Origin: CALZJC01 sp041574955
GTDB taxonomy: Bacteria; Acidobacteriota; Thermoanaerobaculia; Multivoradales; JAHEKO01
Assembly (NCBI GenBank): GCA_041574955.1
Contig: JBFGNS010000036.1
Coordinates: forward strand, 1 to 28,975
Direction of reading: 5' to 3'
DNA length: 28,975 nt
Part shown: positions 1 through 6,614 of the stretch, piece by piece
Layout: each line of letters opens with the position of its first letter
How positions within the stretch are numbered: position 1 is the stretch's first letter
Position numbers and translations under genes: made by a program
Notes under the pieces: model-generated
What the model was told of the DNA's origin: nothing
Databases searched by the model: none
What the model saw: the letters and a program-made list of their open reading frames with translations, nothing else

Positions 1-218
1 CCGTACAGGTCGGTGGGCTGGTTGCTGCCCACCTTGAGGGTCATCGACGCAGAGGTGTCGAGCAGGATGAAGACGTACGGCTTGGCGATGTTCTCGCGCA
101 GCAGGTCACGGTCGTCGGTCCAGGCGGGAGGCGCCGTCAGCGCGGCGGCGAGCGCCAGCCCGAGGGCGAGCGCGGTGCCGGCCGCGGCGCGGCGGAGCTT
201 GGGGTTAGCGGCTGCCAT
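1..218 (-). CDS. pilY1: PilY1-like pilus tip/assembly protein, N-terminus only
   Basis: This is the first 72 codons of a gene that runs off the left edge. It starts at ATG 216-218, behind a good ribosome site (GAGGAG, about 8 nt upstream on the minus strand). The product begins with a basic, Ala/Leu-rich Sec-type signal peptide (about residues 1-30). It continues with 'PYVFILLDTSASMTLKVG', the first strand of a von Willebrand A fold with the metal-binding D-x-S-x-S motif. A vWA-like N-terminus directly after pilX is typical of PilY1, the calcium-binding tip adhesin and assembly factor of type IV pili. The C-terminal beta-propeller that would prove this lies outside the window, so another secreted vWA protein remains possible. 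Confidence 0.75.
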   Translation of the reverse strand, partial: MAAANPKLRRAAAGTALALGLALAAALTAPPAWTDDRDLLRENIAKPYVFILLDTSASMTLKVGSNQPTDLY

Positions 219-245
219 GGTGGGTATCTCCTCGGTTCCTCTCCG

Positions 246-797
246 TCAGAACTTGATCTTGCGTGCCTGTTCCGGGTCGGTGATCGGCAGGTACGCCTCG
301 GGCGCCGGGCGCCAGGGCTGCAGGTCGACCATCGCGCTCAGGCCCTTCTGGGCCAGCACCACGTCGCCCAGCCCGCGGCGGGTGGCGGTCACCGTGACGC
401 CGTGGTTGACGCGGTAGTAGTTCTGGGCGCCGTACATGCCGGCGCGGTTGATCTCGCACAGGTTGCAGGGCGAGCTGAGCAGCGGCACGAACGGCGAGAT
501 GTCGATCTCGTGCCGGATGTCGAGCGCGCTGGGCGTGTCCTCGTCGCGCAGCTCGTAGGTGCGCGGCGAGTAGTCGAAGGTGATGACGGCGCGCGCGGTG
601 GCGGCCGAGATGCCGGAGTCGGCGGCGTAGAAGATGCGCTGCACGGTGCGCTCGTTGGCGCCGATCTGGCGCTCGGTCTGGGTGACCAGCGACAGCGACA
701 GGCCGATGATGGTGAGCACCACCAGCGACAGCAGGGTCACCAGGTAGGCGCTGCCGTGCTGACGGGCCGGCCGGCGATGACGGTGGACTCGGGACAT
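246..797 (-). CDS. pilX: PilX-like minor pilin
   Basis: The product is 183 aa. A basic leader ends at Gly15, followed by a hydrophobic helix ('YLVTLLSLVVLTIIGLSL'), which is the layout of a class III signal peptide and pilin N-helix. As in many PilX proteins, the usual Glu at position +5 of the mature protein is absent (it is Val), so the peptidase site is less canonical. The helix is followed by 'ERQIGANERTVQRIFYAADSG', the PilX N-terminal pattern with a Tyr-Ala-Ala-Asp turn. A C-N-L-C pair (about residue 105) may form a disulfide. The start is 1 nt after the pilW stop, so the two are probably co-translated. By family it helps prime pilus assembly together with PilY1. Confidence 0.72.
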   Translation of the reverse strand: MSRVHRHRRPARQHGSAYLVTLLSLVVLTIIGLSLSLVTQTERQIGANERTVQRIFYAADSGISAATARAVITFDYSPRTYELRDEDTPSALDIRHEIDISPFVPLLSSPCNLCEINRAGMYGAQNYYRVNHGVTVTATRRGLGDVVLAQKGLSAMVDLQPWRPAPEAYLPITDPEQARKIKF

Positions 798-798
798 G

Positions 799-2028
799 TC
801 AGAGGTTCCTCAGGTCGACTACCGTCTGCAGCTGCCAGCGGCGGTAGCGCCGACGAGCCAGCTCGGTGGGGTTGCCCGGCGTCGCCGGCTCGCTGACCTG
901 GTGGTCCTCGATCTCGTCGATTGCCGGGGAGACGTACTTGAAGTCCGGGCGGTCGGTGCGGGCGAGCGTGGTCAGCCGGACGTAGAACAGCTCCGGCACC
1001 GCGCCGGTGCCCGGCACGGCGTTCCAGCGCGCCTCGCCGTCGTTGTCGGTGTGGTGGTTGTACAGCCACTCGTCGTCGCTCGGCGGAGTCGGCTCGTCGA
1101 GCACGTCGTCGTCGTCGGTGTCGACGCCCAGCGCCACCTGGAAGTCCAGGATGTTGTCGGCGACGTCGATCATCAGGTTGCTGGCGACGCCGGCGTAGGC
1201 GTCGTTGGTGCCGGGGAAGAAACGCGCCATCGACAGCCGCGGCACCAGCTCCGAGGTGTTGTCGCCCGGGATGGCGAACGCCTGTCGGACGTAGAAGCGG
1301 TACTCCTCGAGAATGCCGACGAAAGCGACGTTGGTGAGTGTCGGCGGGTAGACGCCTCCCGGCGACAGCGGCAGGTAGTCGGCGTCGACGCTGAAGCCGA
1401 GCGTCACCTCGACCACCGCGCCGCCGACCCGCGTCACCGACGAGGTGGGCGGGTCGATCTTGACCACGGCGTAGATGCTGTCGTCCAGCGGGCTCACCAG
1501 CATCAGCGCGTCCGGCACCGGGGTGGCGGCCTCGATCGCCGCCGCCAGCTCCTCGAGGTCCTGGCGCACGCCGGTTGTGGGGTTGGGGTCCTGGATCCGC
1601 ACACTGCCCGTTGACGGCGGGTTGTCGATCTGGAAGTTGCCGCCGGCGGGGTTGACCTGGTAGTACGGCGTCGAGAAGACGCCGCGGATGGTCAGGATGT
1701 CGGTGCCCGCGACCACCGCCGGTGGCGAGGCCCCGCTGCCCAGCGTGGTTCCGTCCGGCACGTTGGAGGTGACCGCCACCGCCAACCCCTGCGGCAGGGT
1801 GCCGCGCGACAGCCCGCCCCGTCCCGCCATCCGCACCATCCGCACCAGGTCGTGCTGGGCGATGCGCAGCGACTGCTGCATGTTGGCGACGTGGGTCTGC
1901 ACCTGGGCCAGCTTGTAGTTGGCGTTGAACACCGCGAACATCGCGACCAGGATGCCGAGGAACACCACCATCGACACCAGCAGCTCGATGAGGGTGAAGC
2001 CGGCGCGGGCTCTGAGGTTGGTTCTCAT
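799..2028 (-). CDS. pilW: PilW-like minor pilin
   Basis: The product is 409 aa. The leader MRTNLRARAG ends at Gly10, followed by 'FTLIELLVSMVVFLGILVAM'. This is a perfect type IV pilin cleavage site with Glu at +5 (E15) and the N-methylation helix. The long C-terminal part is typical of PilW rather than PilE/PilV. It contains an acidic loop, 'GVDTDDDDVLDEP', that resembles a calcium-binding loop. I chose ATG 2028 over the open frame further upstream because the pilin leader then has the usual length. A GTG at 2037 that overlaps the pilV stop is possible and would add three residues. It lies between pilV and pilX in one operon. Confidence 0.75.
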   Translation of the reverse strand: MRTNLRARAGFTLIELLVSMVVFLGILVAMFAVFNANYKLAQVQTHVANMQQSLRIAQHDLVRMVRMAGRGGLSRGTLPQGLAVAVTSNVPDGTTLGSGASPPAVVAGTDILTIRGVFSTPYYQVNPAGGNFQIDNPPSTGSVRIQDPNPTTGVRQDLEELAAAIEAATPVPDALMLVSPLDDSIYAVVKIDPPTSSVTRVGGAVVEVTLGFSVDADYLPLSPGGVYPPTLTNVAFVGILEEYRFYVRQAFAIPGDNTSELVPRLSMARFFPGTNDAYAGVASNLMIDVADNILDFQVALGVDTDDDDVLDEPTPPSDDEWLYNHHTDNDGEARWNAVPGTGAVPELFYVRLTTLARTDRPDFKYVSPAIDEIEDHQVSEPATPGNPTELARRRYRRWQLQTVVDLRNL

Positions 2029-2033
2029 GGCGA

Positions 2034-2555
2034 TCACTGCGATTTGATGGTGGTGAGGGTGAGCCGCTGGGGCGGACCGAAGATCGAGCTGTCGCGCACG
2101 CTCTCCACCAGCACCTGGATCTCCTTGATGTGGACGGTCTCGGCCGGTGCCGTGTCGGGCAGCGCCTCGGCGACGGCGAGCACGCCGTCGTTGAGCGCGT
2201 TGATGCTGAACTGCCGCACCCGGGTGGTGCGCTGCCACAGGGCGGGGTCGGCTACCGGCGCCGCGCCGTCTTTCCAGGTGTGGGTGGTGCTCGAGTAGTA
2301 CTCGTCGTGCACCTTCTCGCTGGTGCCGCTGTCGAGCGTCAGGTCGGGGGCGCCGAACGGCATCTGGAAGAACTCCTCGATGCGCGAGCGGGCGTGGTTG
2401 GCCAGCTCGGTGGACTCGGCGCCGGTGCGGTTGCTGCGCTGCGCCAGGGTGAAGAACGGCACCACCCCGAGCACGATGATCAGGAAGATCGCCGCCGACA
2501 CCAGCACCTCGATCATCGAGAAGCCGGCCCGCCGCCGGGGTGCGCTCACTCCCAT
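2034..2555 (-). CDS. pilV: PilV-like minor pilin (GspI/PilV family)
   Basis: The product is about 173 aa. A short basic leader (MGVSAPRRRAG) is followed by 'FSMIEVLVSAAIFLIIVLGV', a prepilin cleavage site with Glu+5 and the 'MIEVLVA' signature of PilV/GspI proteins. Two in-frame ATGs exist. The one at 2561 has GGAGG (2563-2567) only 1 nt away, while the one at 2555 has it 7 nt away, so 2555 is preferred. The gene overlaps the 3' end of fimT. It is predicted to be a minor pilin of the pilus tip complex. Beyond the N-helix the sequence has no motif I recognise. Confidence 0.72.
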   Translation of the reverse strand: MGVSAPRRRAGFSMIEVLVSAAIFLIIVLGVVPFFTLAQRSNRTGAESTELANHARSRIEEFFQMPFGAPDLTLDSGTSEKVHDEYYSSTTHTWKDGAAPVADPALWQRTTRVRQFSINALNDGVLAVAEALPDTAPAETVHIKEIQVLVESVRDSSIFGPPQRLTLTTIKSQ

Positions 2556-3139
2556 CGCCATGCCTCCCCGGTGGGGCCCTCGCCTTGCGAGCGGTACGCG
2601 CCATCCTGGAACTTGAGCACCTCGATGCGCGAGGCGCTGGCGGTTGTGATGCGGATCTCGAGCTGATTGCCGTAGGTGTCGGTGACGCGCACTGCGCCGG
2701 CTTCCCGCACCGAGCCGTCCGGCTCGAAGACGATCCGATCGCCGGTGAACCCGTCCGATGGCTCGAGCGTGATGCCCACGGGCATCTCCTGGCGCCGCAC
2801 CTCGTAGTCGGTGGCGCCCACGGGCTGGGTGGTGATCGGGTTGAACAGCCCGTCGGGCGGCAGGGTCGGGTCGCCGCCGTGCACGTCGGCGAATGCGAAC
2901 AGCTCGCCGTCGGCCGTCACGATGTTGACCTGGCAGGGCACGCCGCGCTTGATCGCCTCGTAGCGGCAGCGGCGCAGGATGCTCTCGTTGTTGGTGGTCA
3001 CGCCGCGCATCTTGGCCACCCGGATGGTCTTGCCGAGCGCGGGGATCAGCAGCGCCGAGGCGATGCCGATGATGGCCACCACCAGCACCCCTTCGACGAG
3101 GCTGAATCCGGCGAACCGCAAGCGTCGGAGACGTCTCAT
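2546..3139 (-). CDS. fimT: FimT/GspH-like minor pilin
   Basis: The product is 197 aa. The leader MRRLRRLRFAG is followed by 'FSLVEGVLVVAIIGIASALL', with Glu at mature position +5 (E16) and the pilin helix. 'RRCRYEAIKRGVPCQVNI' near residue 63 matches the 'EAxxRGxPV' region of GspH/FimT pseudopilins. It is the first gene of the fimT-pilV-pilW-pilX-pilY1 operon. A strong sigma-54 promoter match sits only about 13 nt upstream of this ATG. The predicted transcript therefore starts almost at the start codon, and a downstream TTG (codon 7) is an alternative start that would still leave a usable leader. Confidence 0.72.
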   Translation of the reverse strand: MRRLRRLRFAGFSLVEGVLVVAIIGIASALLIPALGKTIRVAKMRGVTTNNESILRRCRYEAIKRGVPCQVNIVTADGELFAFADVHGGDPTLPPDGLFNPITTQPVGATDYEVRRQEMPVGITLEPSDGFTGDRIVFEPDGSVREAGAVRVTDTYGNQLEIRITTASASRIEVLKFQDGAYRSQGEGPTGEAWRWE

Positions 3140-3151
3140 GCCCGGTCTTAC

Positions 3152-3167
3152 CGCAACCCCCGTGCCA
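3152..3167 (-). promoter_or_regulatory. Sigma-54 (-24/-12) promoter of the fimT minor-pilin operon
   Basis: On the minus strand the site reads TGGCACGGGGGTTGCG. It matches the consensus TGGCACGN4TTGCW at every fixed base except the last weak position. The GG and GC dinucleotides have the exact spacing required. The -12 GC is at 3153-3154, placing the transcription start near 3142, just 2-3 nt before the annotated fimT ATG. A 15-bp palindrome lies 3 nt upstream. Confidence 0.7.
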
Positions 3168-3170
3168 GGC

Positions 3171-3185
3171 CCCGGCAGTGCCGGG
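3171..3185. repeat. 15-bp perfect palindrome beside the sigma-54 site
   Basis: CCCGGCA-G-TGCCGGG has 7-bp arms around one central base and ends 3 nt upstream of the -24 element of the fimT promoter. It could be an operator, or the stem of a weak terminator for the upstream kinase gene, but no T-run follows it. Confidence 0.45.
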
Positions 3186-3273
3186 TCGAGGTCAAGAAAC
3201 GTAGCAGATTGAAGGGTTTACGGAGACCCTTAGAGGGGTCGCCAGGGGTGTCGTGTCGGTGCGCCCTGTTACC
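3186..3273. other. Kinase-fimT intergenic region with two weak hairpins
   Basis: This 88-nt remainder of the gap contains a stem AAGGGT/ACCCTT (3212-3217 with 3226-3231). A second small stem, TGTTAC/GTAACA (3267-3272 with 3278-3283), encloses the kinase stop codon. Neither is followed by a T-run on the minus strand, so termination after the kinase gene is uncertain. No gene is visible. Confidence 0.35.
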
Positions 3274-5013
3274 TTATGTAACAAAAGTGTCAGCCGGGAA
3301 GGCGATCACCGCCCGCGTACCGCCGCCGTCGCGATCCTCGATCCGCAGGCTTCCACGGTGCAATCCGACGATCCGGTGCGCCAGCGACAGGCCGAGGCCG
3401 ACGCCGTCGGGCCGCCCGGTGACGAACGGCTGGAACAGCCGCTGGCGGATCTCGGCGGGCAGCCCGGGCCCGCGGTCCTCGACCACCAGCTCGAGGGTCT
3501 CGCCGCCCGCCGTCAGCCGGCAGCGCACCGCCGCCTCGCCGCGGTGGTCGAGCTCGGCCCGCACGGCGTTGTGCAGCAGGTTCCGGATCGCCCGCTCGAG
3601 CAGCTCCGGATCCCCGTTGACGCGCGGCGCCGGGTCGGCCGGCGGCTCGACCTCGACCGCCCCGGCGGGCAGCGCCGGGTCGGCGGCGGCGGCGCGGGCC
3701 ACCGCCACCAGGTCGACCACCTCCACCCGCGCGCTCTCCGGTCGCGCGAAGGTCAGGAAGTCCTCGACCACCCGCGCCAGATGGTCGCTCTCGCGCCGCA
3801 TCTCGACGAGGTAGTCGCGCAGCGTGCCCTCCTCGGGCCGGCGCTCCACCAGCGTCAGGTAGCCGCGCAGGGTGGCCAGGCCGTTGCGCAGCTCGTGGGC
3901 CACGCCGGCCGCCAGCTCTCCGAGCTGCTCCAGCCCCTCGGCCAGCCGCTCCTCCTCGGCCTGACGGCGGACCTCGGTGAGGTCGACGAACAGCACCAGG
4001 AAGCCGCGCACCTCGCCGTCGTCCCGCCGCAGGCCGTGCACCGTCAGGCCGAGGGTGCGCAGCTCGCCGGCGGCGCGCACCGCGACCTCCCGGCGGGCGA
4101 CGCCGCGGCCCTCGGTGGCGGCGGCGTCGAGCAGCGCCAGCAGCTCGTCCTGGCCGGCCAGCACCTGCCGCGCCGGCCGTCCCTCGGCCGGCTGGTCGAC
4201 ACCCAGCAGCTCGCGCCCCACCGGGTTCAGGGCCAGCACCTTGGCTTGGCGGTCGAGCAGCAGCAGCCCCGACTCGAGGCTCGGCGCCAGCGCCTGTTGC
4301 AAGGTGGCGATCTCGTCCTCGGACGAGCGCTCGCTGCGCGCCAGCGCGGCCACCGCGCGCTCGAAGGTGCCGACCAGGAAGGCGACCTCGTCCTCCGCCT
4401 CGGAGCCACCGGCGTCCACCCTGCGGGCCTGCTCGAGCAGGGCGTCGAACGGCCTGAGCAGGAAGCGCAGGAACAGGAACATCAACGCCACTACCAGGAA
4501 GTTGAGCGGCAGCGCCACCCACCACAGGATGCGCAGGCCGCGCAGCTGGCGCGACAGCAGGTCGGCCGGCAGGTCGATGCGCAGCATCAGCTGGCGGGTG
4601 CCGCGCTGGAACGGCGCGAACGCCGCCACTGTCTCGGGCAGCTCGCTGGCGGGGCCGAGGGCCACCACCGAGCTCGGCCGGCCGGCGAGCGGCGCCAGCG
4701 GATCGCCCTGCTCGAACTCGCCGTTGACCGCTACCAGCCGCCCGCCTTCGTCGACCACCGCGGCGCGCCGCACCAGCGGTGCGGCCTCGCGCAGCAGGGC
4801 GGTCGACAGGGTCGGCGCCGCGGCCAGCCGCTGCGCCAGCTCGCGGGCCAGCAGGCGGGCCTCGTCGTGGCGCTGGGCGCGCAGCGATTCGATGCCGTGG
4901 CGGTAGGCGATCAGGCTGAAGGTCGACAGCAGCACCAGCGCCAGCATGGCCAGCGGCAGCAGCAACAGGACCTCCCGCCGGAGGCCCAGCCGCGGCCAGC
5001 GCAGGAGCCTCAT
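3274..5013 (-). CDS. Membrane sensor histidine kinase (PilS/NtrB-like architecture)
   Basis: The product is 579 aa. TM1 (about 14-36) and TM2 (about 163-187) flank a periplasmic sensor of about 125 residues. A HAMP-like linker follows (about 188-225), then a PAS-like domain (about 238-350, 'GLLLLDRQAKVLALNPVG') and a HisKA domain with H-box 'AAGVAHELRNGL' (His373). The ATPase motifs are N-box 'RNLLHNAVRA' (477-486), G1 'EDRGPGLP' (512-519), F-box 'LFQPFVTG' and G2 'GVGLGLSLAHRI' (537-548). All catalytic elements are intact, so it should autophosphorylate. ATG 5013 overlaps the prepilin peptidase stop (ATGA), which fixes the start. Its position between the pilin genes and their sigma-54 promoters suggests it signals to an NtrC/PilR-type activator. 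It has two TM helices and a periplasmic domain, unlike the six-TM PilS of Pseudomonas. Confidence 0.85.
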   Translation of the reverse strand: MRLLRWPRLGLRREVLLLLPLAMLALVLLSTFSLIAYRHGIESLRAQRHDEARLLARELAQRLAAAPTLSTALLREAAPLVRRAAVVDEGGRLVAVNGEFEQGDPLAPLAGRPSSVVALGPASELPETVAAFAPFQRGTRQLMLRIDLPADLLSRQLRGLRILWWVALPLNFLVVALMFLFLRFLLRPFDALLEQARRVDAGGSEAEDEVAFLVGTFERAVAALARSERSSEDEIATLQQALAPSLESGLLLLDRQAKVLALNPVGRELLGVDQPAEGRPARQVLAGQDELLALLDAAATEGRGVARREVAVRAAGELRTLGLTVHGLRRDDGEVRGFLVLFVDLTEVRRQAEEERLAEGLEQLGELAAGVAHELRNGLATLRGYLTLVERRPEEGTLRDYLVEMRRESDHLARVVEDFLTFARPESARVEVVDLVAVARAAAADPALPAGAVEVEPPADPAPRVNGDPELLERAIRNLLHNAVRAELDHRGEAAVRCRLTAGGETLELVVEDRGPGLPAEIRQRLFQPFVTGRPDGVGLGLSLAHRIVGLHRGSLRIEDRDGGGTRAVIAFPADTFVT

Positions 5014-5780
5014 AGCAGCCGGGAGTAGGCGACGACCAGCCGGTCGCCGGCGAGCAGCGCGGCGAAGGCGCCGAGCGCCAGGAAGAGCCCGAACGGCAGC
5101 TTGGAGCGCATCTCCAGGCGGCCGGCGGCGAGCAGGCTGAGCCCCACCAGCGCGCCGGCGACGGTGGCCAGGGCGAAGGTCACCAGGACGCCCTGCCAGC
5201 CGAGGAAGGCGCCCACCATGGCCAGCATGTTGACGTCGCCCATGCCCATGCCCTCCTCGCCGCGTACCCAGTACCAGAAGTTGATCAGGAGCACCAGCAG
5301 ACCGGCGCCGACCAGCACCCCGACCACGGCGTCCTGGAAGGAGGTGCCGGGCAGCCACGGCTGCAGCGCCAGTCCGGCCACGATCCCGGGCAGCGTCAGC
5401 CGGTCGGGCAGCAGGAAGTGGTCGAGGTCGATCATCGCCAGTACCAGCAGCAGGCAGCTGAACGCCAGCGCCACCAGCGCCTGCGGGGTGGCGCCGAACC
5501 GCTCGAGGCAGACCACGAACAGGGTGGCGGTGACCGCCTCGATCGCCGGGTAGCGGGCCGAGATCGGGGCGCGGCAGCGGCGGCAGCGCCCGCGCAGCAG
5601 CAGGTAGCTCACCAGCGGCAGGTTGTCGCGAGCGCGGATCGCGCCGCCGCAGTAGGGGCAGCGGGAGCGCGGCAGTACGGTCGAGCGGCCGCGCGGCAGC
5701 CGGAAGATGACGACGTTGAGATAGCTGCCGGCGATCAGCCCGAGCACGGCGGCGTAGATGTCGAGCAGCAGGCGGCTCAC
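5010..5780 (-). CDS. pilD: Prepilin peptidase / N-methyltransferase (type 4, A24)
   Basis: The product is 256 aa, the normal length. An N-terminal 'GLIAGSYLNVVIFRLPRG' helix is followed by the cytoplasmic zinc-binding loop with C41-PY-C44 and C66-RR-C69. Several TM helices follow. The two catalytic aspartates are in 'AMIDLDHFLLPD' (D118) and 'GMGMGDVN' (the GxGD motif, D182). It cleaves the leader of the pilins in this locus and methylates the new N-terminal Phe at the inner membrane. The start is GTG at 5780. There is no Shine-Dalgarno sequence, but a TACAAT box lies about 12 nt upstream, consistent with a near-leaderless message. It is translationally coupled to the kinase gene. Confidence 0.92.
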   Translation of the reverse strand: MSRLLLDIYAAVLGLIAGSYLNVVIFRLPRGRSTVLPRSRCPYCGGAIRARDNLPLVSYLLLRGRCRRCRAPISARYPAIEAVTATLFVVCLERFGATPQALVALAFSCLLLVLAMIDLDHFLLPDRLTLPGIVAGLALQPWLPGTSFQDAVVGVLVGAGLLVLLINFWYWVRGEEGMGMGDVNMLAMVGAFLGWQGVLVTFALATVAGALVGLSLLAAGRLEMRSKLPFGLFLALGAFAALLAGDRLVVAYSRLL

Positions 5781-5791
5781 GGTCGGCGAGG

Positions 5792-5797
5792 ATTGTA
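5792..5797 (-). promoter_or_regulatory. Possible -10 element (TACAAT) of pilD-kinase operon
   Basis: TACAAT on the minus strand ends 11 nt before the GTG start of pilD, so transcription would begin about 5 nt before translation. No convincing -35 box is present at 16-18 nt. It would give pilD a promoter of its own downstream of the pilin terminator. Confidence 0.3.
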
Positions 5798-5843
5798 CGG
5801 GATGGGGCGGCTCGAGCGGCTGGCCGAGCGGCGGCCCGTAGGC

Positions 5844-5874
5844 AAAGAAAAAGGCGCCGCTGGCGCGGCGCCTT
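5844..5874 (-). terminator. Rho-independent terminator of the pilin gene
   Basis: A perfect 10-bp stem (AAGGCGCCGC at 5851-5860 with GCGGCGCCTT at 5865-5874) encloses a 4-nt loop. On the minus strand it is followed by TTTTTCTTT. It lies 28 nt after the pilin stop, which fits a strongly expressed monocistronic pilin separated from pilD. Confidence 0.9.
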
Positions 5875-5901
5875 TCCCGGTAGTCGTCTGATCCAGTGAG
5901 G

Positions 5902-6441
5902 TTACTGGGTCTTCGCGCCGGCGGGGTAGCGGATGAAGAAGCCGTCGGCCCAGACGATGTCCTCGTTGTACTTGGTGGCGTTGAACGGCCCCATGGTGTA
6001 GGTGCCGCCCGGCGTGCTCTTGTCGCGACCGCCGCTGGCGATGCCGATCACCTGGGCGCTCAGCGGGTTGCCGCTGTAGCGGTACTGGTAGGTGCCGCCC
6101 CAGCCGTCGTTCTGCGGGACTTCCTGGATGTAGAACATCGAGGTGTCCTGGAACAGCGTGCCGAGCAGCGCGTCCGAGGTGATGGTGGTGCCGAAGTCGA
6201 AGCTGTACTCGTTGGCGGTACCGGCCGCCGCCGCGCCGACCTGGTCGGTGAGCCAGGAGAACCAGGCGCTGCCGACTGAGCGGATGTCGCCGACCGTCCG
6301 CTTCTGCTTGGCCTTCTGCAGGGCGTCCAGCAGGTTCGGGATCAGGATGGCGGCGATGATGCCGATGATCGCGACGACGATCAGGAGCTCGATCAGGGTG
6401 AAACCCTTCTGGCCCCGGCGTCGATTGAGCTTGGTGAGCAT
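5902..6441 (-). CDS. pilA: Major type IV pilin
   Basis: The product is 179 aa. The leader MLTKLNRRRGQKG is cleaved after Gly13, followed by 'FTLIELLIVVAIIGIIAAIL' with Glu at +5 (E18), a canonical type IVa pilin N-helix. The segment 'KAKQKRTVGDIRSVGSAW' and a Gly/Ala/Tyr-rich body follow. The C-terminus has no cysteine pair, so there is no disulfide-bonded D-region as in Pseudomonas PilA. ATG 6441 has a very strong ribosome site (AGGAGGAAAG, 7 nt away). The gene stands alone between a sigma-54 promoter and a strong terminator, as expected for the abundant fibre subunit. A G-type pseudopilin is possible, but the adjacent minor pilins and PilY1 favour a pilus. Confidence 0.88.
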   Translation of the reverse strand: MLTKLNRRRGQKGFTLIELLIVVAIIGIIAAILIPNLLDALQKAKQKRTVGDIRSVGSAWFSWLTDQVGAAAAGTANEYSFDFGTTITSDALLGTLFQDTSMFYIQEVPQNDGWGGTYQYRYSGNPLSAQVIGIASGGRDKSTPGGTYTMGPFNATKYNEDIVWADGFFIRYPAGAKTQ

Positions 6442-6505
6442 GTGGTCTTTCCTCCTCGGTTGAGTCTTGTGCTGAATGCGGTATGCGTTCGCCGCGTGGA
6501 GAGGG

Positions 6506-6521
6506 AGCAGGAGTCGTGCCA
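6506..6521 (-). promoter_or_regulatory. Sigma-54 (-24/-12) promoter of pilA
   Basis: On the minus strand the site reads TGGCACGACTCCTGCT. It matches TGGCACGN4TTGCW at all fixed bases but one (C for the first T of the -12 box), with correct GG-GC spacing. The predicted start near 6495 gives a leader of about 54 nt that contains the AGGAGG ribosome site. Confidence 0.75.
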
Positions 6522-6524
6522 TGT

Positions 6525-6553
6525 CGAAAGGCCCTTTCGCCAAAGGGCTTTCG
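6525..6553. repeat. Imperfect inverted repeat just upstream of the pilA promoter
   Basis: Arms CGAAAGGCCCTTT (6525-6537) and AAAGGGCTTTCG (6542-6553) pair with a single bulged base around a CGCC loop. The repeat ends 3 nt from the -24 box. It may be an activator or repressor site, or the stem of a terminator for the upstream peptidase gene, although no T-run follows. Confidence 0.5.
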
Positions 6554-6614
6554 CCTGCTCTGGGGCCCCCCGAGAGACAATATTTGACACTCGGCGTGGC
6601 GCCGACTGTCAACC

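Noticed and set aside
3267..3283. TGTTAC-GTAACA hairpin at the kinase stop as a terminator
   Set aside because: The stem is only 6 bp, A/T-rich and without a following T-run on the minus strand. It was noted only as part of the intergenic region.
3253..5028. 591-codon plus-strand open frame opposite the kinase gene
   Set aside because: Its translation is a low-complexity run of Gln, Arg, Ala and Gly typical of the antisense frame of GC-rich DNA. The minus strand encodes an intact histidine kinase.
6585..6590. TTGACA on the plus strand as a -35 box
   Set aside because: No plus-strand gene or -10 box follows it. The neighbouring genes are both on the minus strand.
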